Under the pieces are notes generated by a model. That model searched no databases. It had not been told where the DNA came from and saw only the letters and a program-made list of their open reading frames with translations. Both the position numbers and the translations under genes were made by a program. Below are positions 44,540 through 59,369 of a DNA stretch of 64,000 nt, piece after piece. Position 1 is the first letter of the stretch; each line of letters opens with the position of its first letter. This DNA comes from Paraspadella gotoi (lineage: Eukaryota; Chaetognatha), in NCBI GenBank assembly GCA_051294375.1, contig CM119269.1, forward strand, positions 10,646,883-10,710,882, given 5' to 3'.

Positions 44540-47500
44540 GGCGATCGAGGAGAAACGGAGGAATTCCTTCTTTTCTTTTCTTCTAGGTTAAAAAAAACAA
44601 TTCATTCGCTGTTTAATCGAATTATAGGGAAAAATTATTCGGAATTCTGCGGGTGAGATGGAAAAAAAATATAGGCCGGGTAAATTCGCCTCAACAGGGT
44701 AAAAAATAATATATAATAATGGTTTTTTAAGGTTTTTTTTAGAACTGACATTATCTTGTGAAGTGTTTGTGCTAAACTACAAAGGCTGTCCAACAGTCTA
44801 GGCAAGATACTTATTTATTAAATGAAAATCATATTGTTTACCAATTTCAGAGAGATGAGAGAGAGATAGAGAAAGAGTTGAGAGGTCACTTTCACATTCT
44901 CTTTCTCCACAATCCTTCACCGCGTGGAAGATGTTTATATTTCTTTTTTTTTTCTGAAAGAAATTTTTTTTTAATATTAATCCCAGCGGGGAGAACAGCC
45001 CAGAAATCTTCAAAGTGGCCGTTGAGTCCACAGATTTAACTGTCGCTTTAACTCCAAAAAATAGTTAAAAAATAACTGACAAAATGACTAAATAATTTAG
45101 TTAATTGTAAATTCGGAACAAGCAAAACATTTTTCTTTCGCAGTTTTTAACTATTTCCCAAAAATATAAGCAAAATGAAGTCAGGAAAAAGACACAGAGG
45201 CAAGAGCAGCCTAAAAAACAGAGTTGGACTCAAACTAGTTTTGAGTCTGGATCGTGTTTTCGACGATCAGCTGTTCCAGTTTTGAACTGCGTGAACTGGC
45301 TGAAAATCGAAATGTTTTCCGTTTCTAACTTTTTGAAAAGTAAAAAAAAACGGTTGACAGCCCGATTTTTAAAACATATCATATTTGTAAGAAGTGCATC
45401 GAAAAAAATAATTAAGCAACTAGAATTATCATAGTTAAGAGTGATGTTTTGAAAAATTTTGAGAAAATATAAAAGACTCCGCAGGTAAACACGGAAAGCA
45501 TCTTAATTTTGGTAGCCAACACAAAAGATGTCTATTAGCGAATGCAATACTGCGAGAATTGGTATTCTCCCAGTGATAATATTGCATTTTTTCAAATTGA
45601 CGCGAGATCTAATTAATAAATGTTTTTGCTTTAAAATATATATATTTTTTACTAAATGTAAACACGTTTCGTGGAAGAATTCACGATTGTGAGGGTCATT
45701 AGGTTGCCTGTGACGCGGTGAAAAGCCTTTTTTTCTCTCCTGCTGATTCACGACTGCAGGCAGAAACGAGCGAGAAAGTTTTCTCCTATTTTTTTCTTTC
45801 ACGACCGGAGGTGAAATTTAATTTTGTTGCACGCCCGAAGAGGCAGAATAAAAACTGATCCCACCTGAAAATCCGAGTTGGAAGGAGAATAAAAAAAATC
45901 GTAATTTAATTCTCGCGGCGTTTTCGTCTCAGGCGAAGCGAAATTCACGCCGCTTTCTTACTCGTCCGCGTTGTCATGGCAACGCGCGAAGCCGGCTCGA
46001 AAAAAAAAAAATAAAAATCCCTCTTTATTCTCCTATTTTTTAAAAAATCTCTTCTAGTTTCCCTTTTTTCAGTCCTTATCTCGAACTTTTTTAATGTAGG
46101 CTTCTCGACGATTCTCATTCAACAACTTTTTTTACGGGGGCGTCAAAACTCTTAAAATATCCCTCCCCTTTGCCTAAGGAATTCGAACCCTCACTATATC
46201 CTTTTTTTTCACATCACAAACCCACAGCCCGACTCAGCATCTTAGTTCCCTAACGGTGTACTCCACATTTTATCTCTTCTGCTTCTGTCCACATCCAGCT
46301 CTCCCGCCCGCCTTCCCTCGTCCCTTCGGCCGCCACAAAATCTCGAGGCCACATTATCTCCCCCATTTTTCTTTCTGTCTGCGCTTCGTTTTTTCGAGAG
46401 CCAGTTGTATTGAAACCGAGCGTTGGAAGCCCGGCGTGGAAAAGAAAAAAAAGAACTTCGACATTGCTTTTTTATTTCCTTATTTATACAAATCTCGAAA
46501 TGCTTTGTATAGGTTTCTTATAAACACATACTTCCTTAGCGCTAAAATCCATTTTAATGCGGTTGTAAATTCTGGTGAAGATTTTTTTTTCAACTAGAAA
46601 TTTCGAGTTATTCTGAATTGAACGCAGTCCCCGGGGAAAGTTGGCTAAAACAAAAAAAAAAAAAAAAAAAATAAAACGATGACGCTACTTGGAGAAAAAG
46701 GGAAATGCCATTGTCGTTGTTGTTATTGTTTGCTTGTTTTTCCCTTTTCCCTCCGTCGCCTCATTTTCTCAATCGACGTTTTTGATATTTTTTTTTATTT
46801 CGCAATTTTTAACCGATGTCTTCTTTCAGAGTTAATTAAAAAAAAAAGAAGACAGGAGAGTCCAAGAAATAAAATAAGAACAAAAAATAGGTGAAAAAAA
46901 TATCCGAACATTTGAATTAGAAAGAAAAGTGGAGAGCTCGCCGAAGTGCGGCCAGGGCAGTGTTTAAGGAAAGAAATGAAAAGAGAGAAGGGTGAAAAGT
47001 GAAAGGAACAGAAATTAACAAACGCAGAAGTGGAACGAGGCAAACAAGAGGAACAAGAAAAGAACAGAAAGTACAAGAAGAGGGAGACCAGAAAAAGTAA
47101 ACAAAAGAGAAGTTAGAAGAAGCGATTTTAAGCGCAGATAGATAAGAGGAGAGGGAACGGCCAGAGGCGAAGAAAGATAGGAGAAGGTGGAGGTGAGCGT
47201 CGGTCGAGGGAGGCGTCTCTTTCGGTTCTCTCTCTCCTACTCCTCTCTGCCTCTCTCTCTCTCGTGCCTCTACTCTCTCTCTACTCTTCTCTTCCTCTTC
47301 TCATTCTCTCTCTCTGTCTGTCTCCTCTTCTCTCTCCCTTCTCCCGAGAACGACGATACGACGACGACAAACGACGACAATGATTTATTGTTTGGCCGAC
47401 CAGGCGAATCCTATGATGGAAGCGTGGTGGGCGATGGGAGATGAGCGTAACGGAAAACGAGAGGTAAGGATGAGGGATACAGCGCGGTAGAAGCCCTTGA

Positions 47501-50293
47501 TGGATGGGAGTTTGAGTGAGGAGCAGAAACAATCAAAAATAAAAAAACAAAAACATTTTTTTGTGGTTAAACTTTTACAATTTTACCAAGACGTTTACTT
47601 ATTTCAAATGGAAGAGCATTGAAATACCTCTTCAAGGCACCGTTGAGTGCAATTGATAAAGGCTCAAGTGCTTTTCTTGGGCAGAATGGGAGAATCGTTG
47701 CTCGTCTCAATGTGCAGCAAACGCGTCCCGAGCAAAAAAATGCGAGAGGGAGGTGGCGGAGAGAATTTGGAGACTCGAGACTAAGATGAGAGAGAAAGTC
47801 TAAGTGCTGCTGCTTAGAGCCGAGAAAATTTCCGGAGGGATTGGGTATTGGAAGAAGGCGGAAAGGGGAAAGGGAGGCAGGGAAGGATATGTAGATAAGA
47901 GACACCTAAAGGATAGAGAGGAGAAGGGGAAAGAGAAGAGAGAAAGGTAAGGTCGATCATAAAGGGAGAGGCAAAAGCGAAAAAATGGTTAAATGAGCAA
48001 GGCGTAAATTACGGCATGCTAAATGGGAAGACAGTAAATTAAAAATGGGAAATTTATGACTCGACTAAAATTGATCACCAAGCCAAATACTTAATTAAAT
48101 GGAAACATTACGCCATAAGCCTAAAACGCCTCACTAGTCCTCAATAGGAAGTGTCCGAACGTGCGGGAGTCTCACTCCTTCACTTGTTTTTGTTTTCAGA
48201 TTTTTTTGATATCGGTTTTTTTTTTTCTCAAATGTCAGATTTTTTCCTGTTGAGGAATCTCGTTTGTTTTGTCTCTCCACGCTCGTCGATGGCTAAAGAG
48301 GTGAATGAACGTTGAATGATGAATGATCGAATAATGAATCTGAGTTGAAATATGATGATGAACATTGAATGATCTCTCGATCGCGAATATTAAAATTTAC
48401 TGAAAAGCTTAGTAGCTATAAAGAGAGGCAAATCGATTTTCACGTATCACGGTTTTAAAAACACCTCTTCTCTTCCGACCTTGACCGACGCGTCGACCGT
48501 TCCGCCGCCAAAAATCCCACCACCCTCTGAGAAAGTCACGGTGATCCGGGGTCGAGTCGACGAGCGTACAAGCGAGGACGTCGTCGCCTGATGCGTCGCC
48601 AACCGTGAAGCCCCTGAACTTTTTCGGATTTCTCAAAAAAAAAAAAAAAAAGAAAGAAAAAAAACGAAAATAAATAAATCGTTTTTCGATGAGGACGAAA
48701 ACGGCGGCGTAAAACAAATTGAGGGCAGTAAGGCTCCCCCCCCCCACCCGTCATCTCTCCCGTCGAGTCGGATGCGTGTACTTGTCAATCCAATCGAGGA
48801 TCGTGAGAGGGGGAAAAGGGTCTCGTCGAGTCCGTCACGTGAGTCCCCTTGGGACTTTTCAATTCAACGCCCCACTATCACTCTCAGTCTGTGTGAATTA
48901 GAGGGGGGCAGGATTAGACGGCCTTGGCCCGAAAGGAATTCTTCTGTCCGTAGTGCATTCTGTCTAATAGACAAGTTTTCTTTTTTACTAAATATAAATA
49001 ATTGTAATATTTGTAAATCATCTCTCATTACAAGTTAATTTAAGTAACACATGGAACTTACTGGTAATAGAGTTGTCACTATTTTGTGCGTCAAGATTTT
49101 TTTTTGCAGAGTATAGGAAATTTTTTTCTAATAAGATTGGTAGGTTTTTTTCCTTATTTCCGTGTCCCTCGCGTATCAAAATAGAATTGTTATGACTTTT
49201 GAGCAGAAGAAAACTTTCTGTAACTTTCTGCGTTTCGGGGCGAAATGTCACAATGTTGGTATTTGTAAAAAGTTCGGATCATAAATTTTTAATGTTTACA
49301 GCCTATCTACGAGCTACCAATACCAACACCGAAATCAAGCTATCACACTAACGAACCAACCAGCAATCCGACTAAACAACAACGCGACCGACCAAACTGC
49401 CAGACCGAGGGGCGTCTCTGCGAAAGATGCGTCGCGAAGAAAAATCCAACGGATTTATGGGGAAACGTTGAGTTTACGAAATCGGCTTCGGGGGGACTCG
49501 CCAAAAAAAAAGAAGAGAAAAGAAGAGTGCCGACTAAAAAGACTAAACATCGAAGGAAGAGTGAGGGGAGAAGGGAGACTAAGTATAATTAAAGAGGAAG
49601 GCGGTTTGAGAGAGAGGAGGGGAGCGAGGAAGAGGAAAGGAAGAGGAAGGAGAACAGCGTCGCGAGGCGTAAATAAGCGATTTATAAACCTTTGCGCGCC
49701 TTAAGAGCAGATTTATTTCGGGGAAGAGTCCAGCGTTTCGCCTTCGAAAAAAAAGGCGAGAGAAGAGAGAGAGGAGGAGAGAGAGAGGAGAGAGAGAAGA
49801 GAGAGAGAGAGAGAGAAGAGGAGAGAGAGAGAGGAAGAGAGAGAGAGAGTAGAGTGAAGAATTCAAGATTTCTGCCGGAAGTAGCGCGCGGCGAGGGGGA
49901 TGGAAGGGCGAAAACTCGAGATCGGGAGGTGGAGGTCTTCGCGGAGTGCCGCTGGGGCGGGGGCTTCCGGGCGAAAGCTGGTGAAGAGGGTAAAGGCGTT
50001 TGTCGAAGCGAGGAAGGCTGAGGCGTGCGGCCGGGTTAATGTAATTTTGGAGCGAGGCAAGGCTAAGGCATGGCGGGAGTTAAGGCCGAATTTTTTTTTC
50101 CTAAGAAGGCAATATTTTGGTTTTAAGAGCTTTCTAGTAGGAGACTGGCGCGAAGCCAGAAAACGGGGTGATATAAACGAACGACTCGATAATTAACTCC
50201 TGTAAGGCGAGGGATTACGTACAGAGGCGATCATGTCGAGAAAAAAAAAACAGTCCTTGAAACGGGATGTGGCTTTTGAGACATGGCGGAGGC

Positions 50294-50364
<71 letters not shown>

Positions 50365-51325
50365 AGCAGAGAGAGAGAGAGAGAGAAAAGAAGAGGACAA
50401 GGATAGAAGAAAGAAGAAAGCGTAAACGATCCTCCAAGAAGGGGGCAACGGATGAGGTCGGTCGCCAGCCAAAGAAGCCTTGTTTTTTGTTTATCGCCCA
50501 TCCAGAAGAGAAGTAAGAGAGAAGAGAGAGAGAGAGAGAAGAAGAGGGTAGAGAGAGAGAGAGAGAGAGAGAGAGACGAGAAGAAGAGAGAGAGAAGGAG
50601 AGGGAGAGCGGAACAAAAAAATCCCCGATCAACACAGTGTTGAAAAAATAATTTGGACTCCGAAAATAGAACCCTGTCTATATCGATGGTGTGGACTCTC
50701 GCGAAATGTTTATGGTTGTCTTATTGAAAGAAAAAGGCAGCTTTCGGATTTTTTTTATTCCCTTTGGTTTGTTTATCTTCTTCCATGCCGACAGTCATAT
50801 ATGGCAGCCTTAAGAGGCTTAAAAAGTTCATAGTAAGTCGCTCTGCTCGGTGTTGGATTTTATACAATCTAAGACACAAGACTAGTAGAAAGATAGAATA
50901 GAATAGACAGATCTAGTAAAATATACAACAGCATGAGCATTGCTTTTAAGCTTAATATTACGGATTATTTCTCCACTCCTCATCTTTCTTTATTGTCATC
51001 TTTGGCCACACCCATTTCCATTGCCACTTCTTTCCGAACGCCCCATCGTCGCTCCACCCCCACTCATTTCATTTCCATGGCTCAACACACACGTCTTTTC
51101 GACCAGTAACGAAGAGGGGTCGCGAAGGGGGGCAAGGTTTGGTAAGGATTAGTTGGGCGAAGGAGTTGGCTGGTAGCGGTCGACTGGTAGCTGTGAGGGA
51201 TGAGTAGGGTGCATGGCGCTCTTTCCCGATCCGACAGCCGCGGATCACTTTGTTTTATTTCTACTTTTTTCTTTTTTTGAAAAATTTATAGGGAAAAATA
51301 TACATCGCAAAAAAAAAGAAAAAAA

Positions 51326-51892
51326 AGGTTTCGTAAACACAGAACACCCTGGGATCTCCTTAGTTTCCAGCGCGTCTTGGGTCCTTTTTGGTCACAATAG
51401 ACGAATAGATGCCAGATATGCGAAGATCCGCGGCACCAGTGGTGCCGGGCTAAGTATATTTTTTGAGCGGTTTGAAGGAAAAGAGCGGAAGTGTGGGCGG
51501 AGGGGGGGGGAGGAGGAAGGTGAGAGGGGGAGAGGAGGGTGTGGCGGGAGGCGGGGGAGAGGGGAAGAGGGAAGACTGCTGGGCGGAGGGGGGAGAGGGG
51601 AAAGAGGGATAAGAGTGGGCGGAGGGGGGGAAGAGGGGGAATGAAGGGGAGTTGGGCGGAGGGGGGGAGAGGGGAAGGAGGGAAGTGTGGGCAGAGGGGG
51701 AGGGAGAGGGGAAGGAGGGGGACCAAATGGAACGGGGAATTGGAGCTCAAAGCCCCGAAAGGGTGCGGGGCAGAATTAAGGGGGGGGGGAAGTGGGGAGT
51801 TAATGGCGATTTAGGCTTAGCGGAGATTTTGCTAACTAGAAATAATTATATGGATTATGGTGAAAAAGAAGAGAAAGAGCAAAATTTCACAG
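51326..51892. repeat. G-rich minisatellite, potential G-quadruplex array
   Basis: First new sequence beyond the copied block. From about 51480 to 51720, units of the type GGGCGGAGGGGGGGAGAGGGG recur about every 35-50 bases, at least five times. Runs of G in close succession are typical of G-quadruplex-forming DNA. Base quality is probably low here. Confidence 0.7.
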
Positions 51893-51917
51893 NNNNNNNN
51901 NNNNNNNNNNNNNNNNN
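51893..51917. other. Assembly gap (25 N)
   Basis: A 25-N gap with overlapping sequence on both sides: 51918 onward restarts the sequence already seen from 51318. Confidence 1.
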
Positions 51918-52330
51918 GAAAAAAAAGGTTCGTAAACACAGAACAGGATCTCCTTGTATTCCAGCGCTGTCTTGGGGGTTCTTTTTTGGTGGCACAATAG
52001 ACGAATAGATGCGCAGAATGACGAGAGTCGCGCAGGTCGACCAGCTGCAGTGCCGGGGCTAAGTGATATCTGTTTTGAAGGCGGTGAAGGCGAAAAGAGC
52101 CGCGGGAAGTGTGGGCGGAGGGGGGGGAGAGGGGAAGGAGAGGAAGATGTGGCGGCGAGGGGGGAGAGGGGAAAGAGGGAAAGCTTGGGCAGGGGGGATA
52201 GAGGCGGAAGGGGGAGTGGAAGCAGGGAGGGAGAGGGGAAGAGGGTGTGGGCAGGGGGGGGAGGGGAAGGAAGGCCGGACGTCTGTGGGAACCGTCGCGT
52301 AGGGCTGGGAATCGTTTTAAGAGACAAAAG
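51918..52330. repeat. Second noisy copy of 51318-51720, G-rich
   Basis: Restarts with AAAAAAAAGGTTCGTAAACACAG-like sequence as at 51318 and again runs into the G-rich minisatellite. Overfilled gap, not a real repeat, is the likely reason. Confidence 0.75.
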
Positions 52331-53024
52331 TATTAATGGCGTTCTATGACTAGATTATAAGAAAATTTAACTTTTAATCGATTTCCGAATATCATATAAC
52401 TCACGAGTCACAACGTTCAGTGAGGTCGAGGGGAAGGTTAAGATGAAAAGAGAAAGGAAAGGTCAACAGAGTTGGGTAAAGGTCAAGGGGAGGTGAAACG
52501 TAAGGGGTGGAACTTGAAGGTAATAACAAAGCGGAAAATTTGAGAGGGAGAGAGGCTGGGGTGAGAAGAAGAATTGAAAGAAAGAAAAGGAAAAATAAGA
52601 AAAAGGAACAAGGCAAAATAAATAAATTGATGAAGAATAAAAAAAGGAAAGCCGGAAATCGAGAAAGAAGAAAAAAAGTTAATGAAAAAAGCAGAAAATA
52701 AAATAAAAAAGAAATAAAAGGAAAAAAAGAATGAAGAGAATCGAATGGATTCCAACAATCGCGTTTATTGGCGGATAATCTCTTCGGACACGGCGCAAAA
52801 ATTCAATTCGACAGCGTTCGATAAAAAAATATAATTCTAATATAAATATAATTCTGAATTTTTTATTTATTTTTTTGGGTGCAGTAGAGAATTTACAAAA
52901 TTCATCAAATCAAATTAATCAAATCGGAAGGTTAATATCGAATTTCTTTCGCCAATGAATAAAAAATGAATAAAAAAAATTAGGTGAGTGAAGAAAGAAA
53001 AAAAATTGACAGATTTTCCAAATA

Positions 53025-53079
<55 letters not shown>

Positions 53080-53833
53080 ATTTCTCGTTTTTGTGTGTCT
53101 CCCTCTCTAACGCTAGTTCCCCATCTTCCACCCTGCCTCTTCTTCGCTGTCCTTTTTAATTAACTCACGATTTTTTATGGCAGATTTTGCTCGAAAATAA
53201 TCGAGGTTTTTTCCCCATTTTTTTACTTTTTTATTTTTTATTTTTTTATTTTTATTTTTTTCTCCTAATTCACGGTTATTATTTTTATTTGAAAACAAAA
53301 AAAAATCTGGAAAATAGAATAATTAGAATAATATCGAGGTTTGAAATAGAAATTAGATTTTTATCTTCATTAATTAGGCGTTCCAACGCTAGAGACCGCT
53401 GGCGTCGTTTGCCTCAAATTTGAACAGATCGATCGTTTAAATTTTGATTGAGCGCTTGAAGAATCGTCAATTAGAAAGACGATGCCTCTAAAAAGTCACT
53501 TTTATCTTGATTTATCGAGGTGAACTTGTGATTTCGTACAAAAAAAAAAATTGTGTTTTAACAGAAGGCAATGAGCGTCCACGTAATTCAAGACGAGTCT
53601 ATCGGACAACCTCTTCCTCTTTTTTCGAAACGCCACCTTCTCTCCGCCGTCCCTCTTCTAAAAATATGACATCCTTGCCTCTTTTTTATTTCCTTCTTTT
53701 AAAAGTTTTTTTCGTTTTCTTTTTTCTATTTTTTTTTAAAAAAGAATCCAGAAAAGAATATTCGGGTGCGTCTTCGCACGGGAGGACCATTTGTCGGCGC
53801 CTTTCGCCTAATGGTACTTTTTTCTGTCTCGCT
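52331..53833. other. Cleaner contig, no gene recognised
   Basis: Purine-rich then AT-rich DNA with a CT tract at 53029-53075. Open frames are lysine- or phenylalanine-rich by composition. The region is repeated with indels at about 62400-63880. Confidence 0.6.
53029..53075. repeat. (CT)n microsatellite
   Basis: Pure CT tract. Confidence 0.95.
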
Positions 53834-54101
53834 NNNNNNNNNNNNNNNNNNNNNNNNNNNNNNNNNNNNNNNNNNNNNNNNNNNNNNNNNNNNNNNNNNN
53901 NNNNNNNNNNNNNNNNNNNNNNNNNNNNNNNNNNNNNNNNNNNNNNNNNNNNNNNNNNNNNNNNNNNNNNNNNNNNNNNNNNNNNNNNNNNNNNNNNNNN
54001 NNNNNNNNNNNNNNNNNNNNNNNNNNNNNNNNNNNNNNNNNNNNNNNNNNNNNNNNNNNNNNNNNNNNNNNNNNNNNNNNNNNNNNNNNNNNNNNNNNNN
54101 N
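53834..54101. other. Assembly gap (268 N)
   Basis: Scaffold gap. Confidence 1.
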
Positions 54102-54623
54102 AGACATTAAGAGACTCTGGGTATGAGACCGTTTTTAGGGATATCATACCACATCACGTTTCCCCGACTTGTTTGTGAATCTGAAGGGGAAAGCGTTTTG
54201 GTTTTTCCCCCCAACATATTATATAAACAAGAAAAGCTTTTTTTCGTCCAAGAATATAAATTATTCCTTTACCTCACATTAACTTTCATAACAAACTCGA
54301 GTGGGAACACGAAGCGATCAAATGAGTGGAGGGGGAATTTAAAAAAAAAGATCGTTTGATATTTTTATTTTTAAAAATAAATTAGTAAACACAATAAGTT
54401 TAAAACAACGCGAGCAATTAGGAAAGTTAAATTCGTCTAAAAACGAGAACAATACAAGGAACCAACGCGGGTTCCAGGAAAACGAAGGAAGGAGATGAAA
54501 TTTTTGGCGTCCAGATGGCGAAACGTGCGGTTTGGGCGGCGAGGAAGATGGGGGCGTGGAGGTATGGTGGTAGGGTAGGTGGGTAAAGTGGTAGACCAGG
54601 TAGGCTTGGGTGGGATCGGCGGG
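54102..54623. other. Short contig between gaps, no gene recognised
   Basis: The minus strand is open in all three frames near the gap edge at 54440-54622 (Pro/His/Thr-rich), which could be an exon edge, but no family was recognised. Confidence 0.5.
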
Positions 54624-54810
54624 NNNNNNNNNNNNNNNNNNNNNNNNNNNNNNNNNNNNNNNNNNNNNNNNNNNNNNNNNNNNNNNNNNNNNNNNNNNNN
54701 NNNNNNNNNNNNNNNNNNNNNNNNNNNNNNNNNNNNNNNNNNNNNNNNNNNNNNNNNNNNNNNNNNNNNNNNNNNNNNNNNNNNNNNNNNNNNNNNNNNN
54801 NNNNNNNNNN
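54624..54810. other. Assembly gap (187 N)
   Basis: Scaffold gap. Confidence 1.
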
Positions 54811-55799
<989 letters not shown>

Positions 55800-56006
55800 N
55801 NNNNNNNNNNNNNNNNNNNNNNNNNNNNNNNNNNNNNNNNNNNNNNNNNNNNNNNNNNNNNNNNNNNNNNNNNNNNNNNNNNNNNNNNNNNNNNNNNNNN
55901 NNNNNNNNNNNNNNNNNNNNNNNNNNNNNNNNNNNNNNNNNNNNNNNNNNNNNNNNNNNNNNNNNNNNNNNNNNNNNNNNNNNNNNNNNNNNNNNNNNNN
56001 NNNNNN
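55800..56006. other. Assembly gap (207 N)
   Basis: Scaffold gap. Confidence 1.
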
Positions 56007-56215
56007 TTGTTTTAAATTTCCTAATCTGACGTACGAATTATATTTTCGTATTTTCGTAATGGCATCAGGCGACTCTCATATCATGCCATTAAATCTGTTG
56101 AATGCTAAATGAAAAACGGGAATAAAAGAGATGCAAATAAAATTGGCTCAATTCATTATTATCTTATATGACTGAGATCATCTCTCACTGACAATCTCTC
56201 TCTCTCTCTCTCTCT

Positions 56216-56240
56216 NNNNNNNNNNNNNNNNNNNNNNNNN
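56216..56240. other. Assembly gap (25 N)
   Basis: A second 25-N gap, directly before the third noisy copy. Confidence 1.
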
Positions 56241-56284
56241 ATTTTTTTTTTTTTTTTTTTTTAGTTTGCCTCACATAACGTACG

Positions 56285-56368
56285 GTTTTTGATTTCAATG
56301 TAAATTCTGGTGAAGATTTTTTTTTCAATAGAAATTTGAGTTATTTCAATGAACGCGTCCCCGGGAAG

Positions 56369-56399
<31 letters not shown>

Positions 56400-56960
56400 T
56401 GATGCTTTGGAGAAAGGGAATCCATTGTCCGTTGTTGTTATTGTTGTTGTTTTTCCTTTTCCCTTCGTCGCCTCATTTTCTCATGACGTTTTTGAATTTT
56501 TTTTTATTTGCAAATTTTTTAACGATGTCTTTCTTCAGAGTTAATTAAAAAAAGAAGACAGGAGAGTCAAGAAAAATAAAATAAGAACAAAAATAGGGAA
56601 AAAAATATCCGAACATTTGAATTAGAAGAAAAAGTGGAGAGCTCGCCGAAGTGCGGCCAGCAGTGTAAGGAAAAGAATGAAAAGAGAAAGGGGTGAAAAA
56701 GTGAAGAACGAAATTAACAACCCCCCCAGGAAGGGACGAGGCAAAAAGAGGAACAAGAAAGAACAGAAAGACAAGAGAGGAGTCAAGAAAAAGTAAACAA
56801 AAAGAGAAGTAGAAGAAGCGATTTTAAGCAGATAGATAAGGAGCAGGAACGGCCAGAGGCGAGAAAGATAGGAGAGGTGGAGTTGAGGCGTCGAGGAGGC
56901 GTCTCTTTACGGCCCCGTTCAAATCTCTCTCCCCTCTCTCTCTCTCTCTCTACTCTCTCT

Positions 56961-57009
<49 letters not shown>

Positions 57010-59329
57010 CTTCTCCGAAGACGACGATAACGACGACGACAACGACGACAATGATTTATTGTTTGGCCGACCCAGCGACGCTATGAATGCGAGCGGTGGA
57101 GGGCGATGGAGATGAGGTAAGGAAAACGAGAGGTAAGAGAGGGTACAGCGCGGTAGAAGCGCTTGGAATATGGACTGGTGAGTTTGAGTGAGAGCACGAA
57201 CAATCAAAAACATAAAAAAACAAAAAATTTTTTGTGTTAAATTTTTACATTTTACCAAAGACGTTTTCTTTATTTCAAATGAAAGAGGCAATTGAATCCT
57301 CTTAAAGCAACAGTTTGGAGTGCCAATTGATACGCTCATAGTGTTTCTTGACAGAATGGGGGGGCGAAATCGTTGGTGCGTCGTCTATTCAGAAAGGCGG
57401 TCACCGAAAAAATGCGGAGAGGAGTGGCGGAGAAGATTTGGAGATTCGAGAACTAGTGAGAGAGAAAGTCTAAGTGCTGCTCCTTAGAGCCGAGAAAATT
57501 TTCGGAGGGATTGGGTATTGTGGAAGAGGGGGAAAGGGGAAAGGGGAAGGGCAGGGAAGGATAAGAGGATAAGAGTCACCTAGGTAAGGGAGAACGGGAA
57601 GAGAGATAGAGAAAATTGGACAGGGCTGACATAAAGGGAGAGCAAAAACAAAATGGTATAAATGAGGGGGCAAGGCGTAAATTACCATGTAAGGTGAAAG
57701 ACGTAAATTAAAATGGGAAAATATATGACTCGACTAAAAATGATCACCAAAGCCAAATAACTTATTAAATGAAACGATACGCCATAAGCAGGCCTAACCT
57801 CAGTCCTCACAAGGAAGTGTCGAACGTCGGTGATCTCACTCCTTCACTGTTTTTGTTTCAGATTTTTTCTATCGGTTTTTTTTTCTCATGTCAGTTTTTT
57901 CCTGTTGAGGAATCTCGTTTGATTTTTGTCTCTCCAGTCGTCGATGCTAAAGATGGTGAATGAACGTTGAAATGATGAATGAATGAATAATGAACGTTGA
58001 ATGATGAAATGACTTGAAGTTGAATGATCTCTCAGATCGCGAATATTAAAAATGGTTAACTCGAAGAGGCAAAAGGATTTTCACGTATCACGTTTTCAAA
58101 AACTACCTCTCATCCTCCGTCCTCTCGACCGAACGCGCGACCTTTCCCGCCATAATCCCACAACTCGAGAAGTCACGTGATCCGGGGTCGCAGTCGACGA
58201 GCGAGGACGTCGCGCCTGATCCGCGCCACCGTGAAAGCCCCCGAACTTTTATCGGGATTTCTCAAAAAAAAAAAAAAAAAAAAAAGAGAAAGAAAAAACG
58301 AAATAAAAATAAAATACGTTCTTCGATGGAGTAACGAAAACGCGGCGTAAACAAATTGAGGCGGGTAAGGCTCCCCCACGTCATCTCTCGCCGCGAGCGG
58401 ATGCGTGTCTTTGTCATCATGAGATCGTGGAGAGGGAAAGGGTCTCGAGTCGTCACGTGAGTCCCCTTGGACTTTCAATCAACCCCCCTGTTGAATTAGA
58501 GGGGGGCAAGATAAGACGCCTTGCCGAACGGATTTTGTCCGTTGTGCGATCTGTCTTAAAGACAAATTTTCTTTTTCTACTATATTAAATAATTGTAATA
58601 TTGGTAATCACGTCTCATTACAGAGTTATTTAACACACATGGATAATCTATACTGGTATGAGTTGTCCATATTTTGCGTCAATTTTATTTTTGCAAGTTA
58701 AAAATTTTTCTATAGATGGTAGTTTTTCTTATTTCCGTGTCCCTCGGTATCAATAGATCTGTTATATTCTTGCAAAGAAAACTTTTTCGTATTTCTGGTT
58801 TCGGGCGAAATGTCACATGTGGTATTTGTAAAAAGTCGGATCATAAACTTTTTACATGTTAAGCCTATCTAACGACGCTAACAGCAACCAACCCCGAAAT
58901 CACAGCTCCAACCTAACGACCAACTCATGCAACCGACTCAAACAACAACCGACCGACCAATACTGCCAGACCGAGGGGCGTCTCTGCGAAAGATGCGTCG
59001 CGAAGAAATCCACGGAGTTTAAAGGGGAAACAGTTGAGTTACGAAATCCGCTTCGGGGGGACCCGCCAAAAAAAAAAAGAAGAGATAAAGAGTGCCGACT
59101 AAAAAGATTAAACATACGAGAGAAGATGATGAGGAGAGTAAGGGGAACAAAACAGTATTTAAGGAGAGGATAAGGGTTGAGATTATGAGGAGGAGGAGGA
59201 GGGAGAAGAAGAGAAAGGACAGCGTCGCGGAGGGTTAACGCGGGATTTTAAACCCCCTTTTTGCGCGCTTAAGGACAGATTTATTCGGGGAAGAGTCACG
59301 GGTTCGCCTTCGGAAAAAAAAGGCGAGAA

Positions 59330-59369
<40 letters not shown>

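Larger units (their letters stand above)
43120..51325. repeat. Error-rich copy of 35622-43100
   Basis: Collinear with 35622-43100 in the same orientation. Differences are mostly single-base insertions and deletions at a high, even density in coding and non-coding parts alike. This is the pattern of an uncorrected long read. It contains one larger difference, the insertion at 43341-43839. Any gene call inside should be made on 35622-43100 instead. Confidence 0.9.

Noticed and set aside
54339-54622. Open minus-strand frames touching an N-gap
   Set aside because: Three frames are open at once and none resembles a known family; cannot be supported as an exon.
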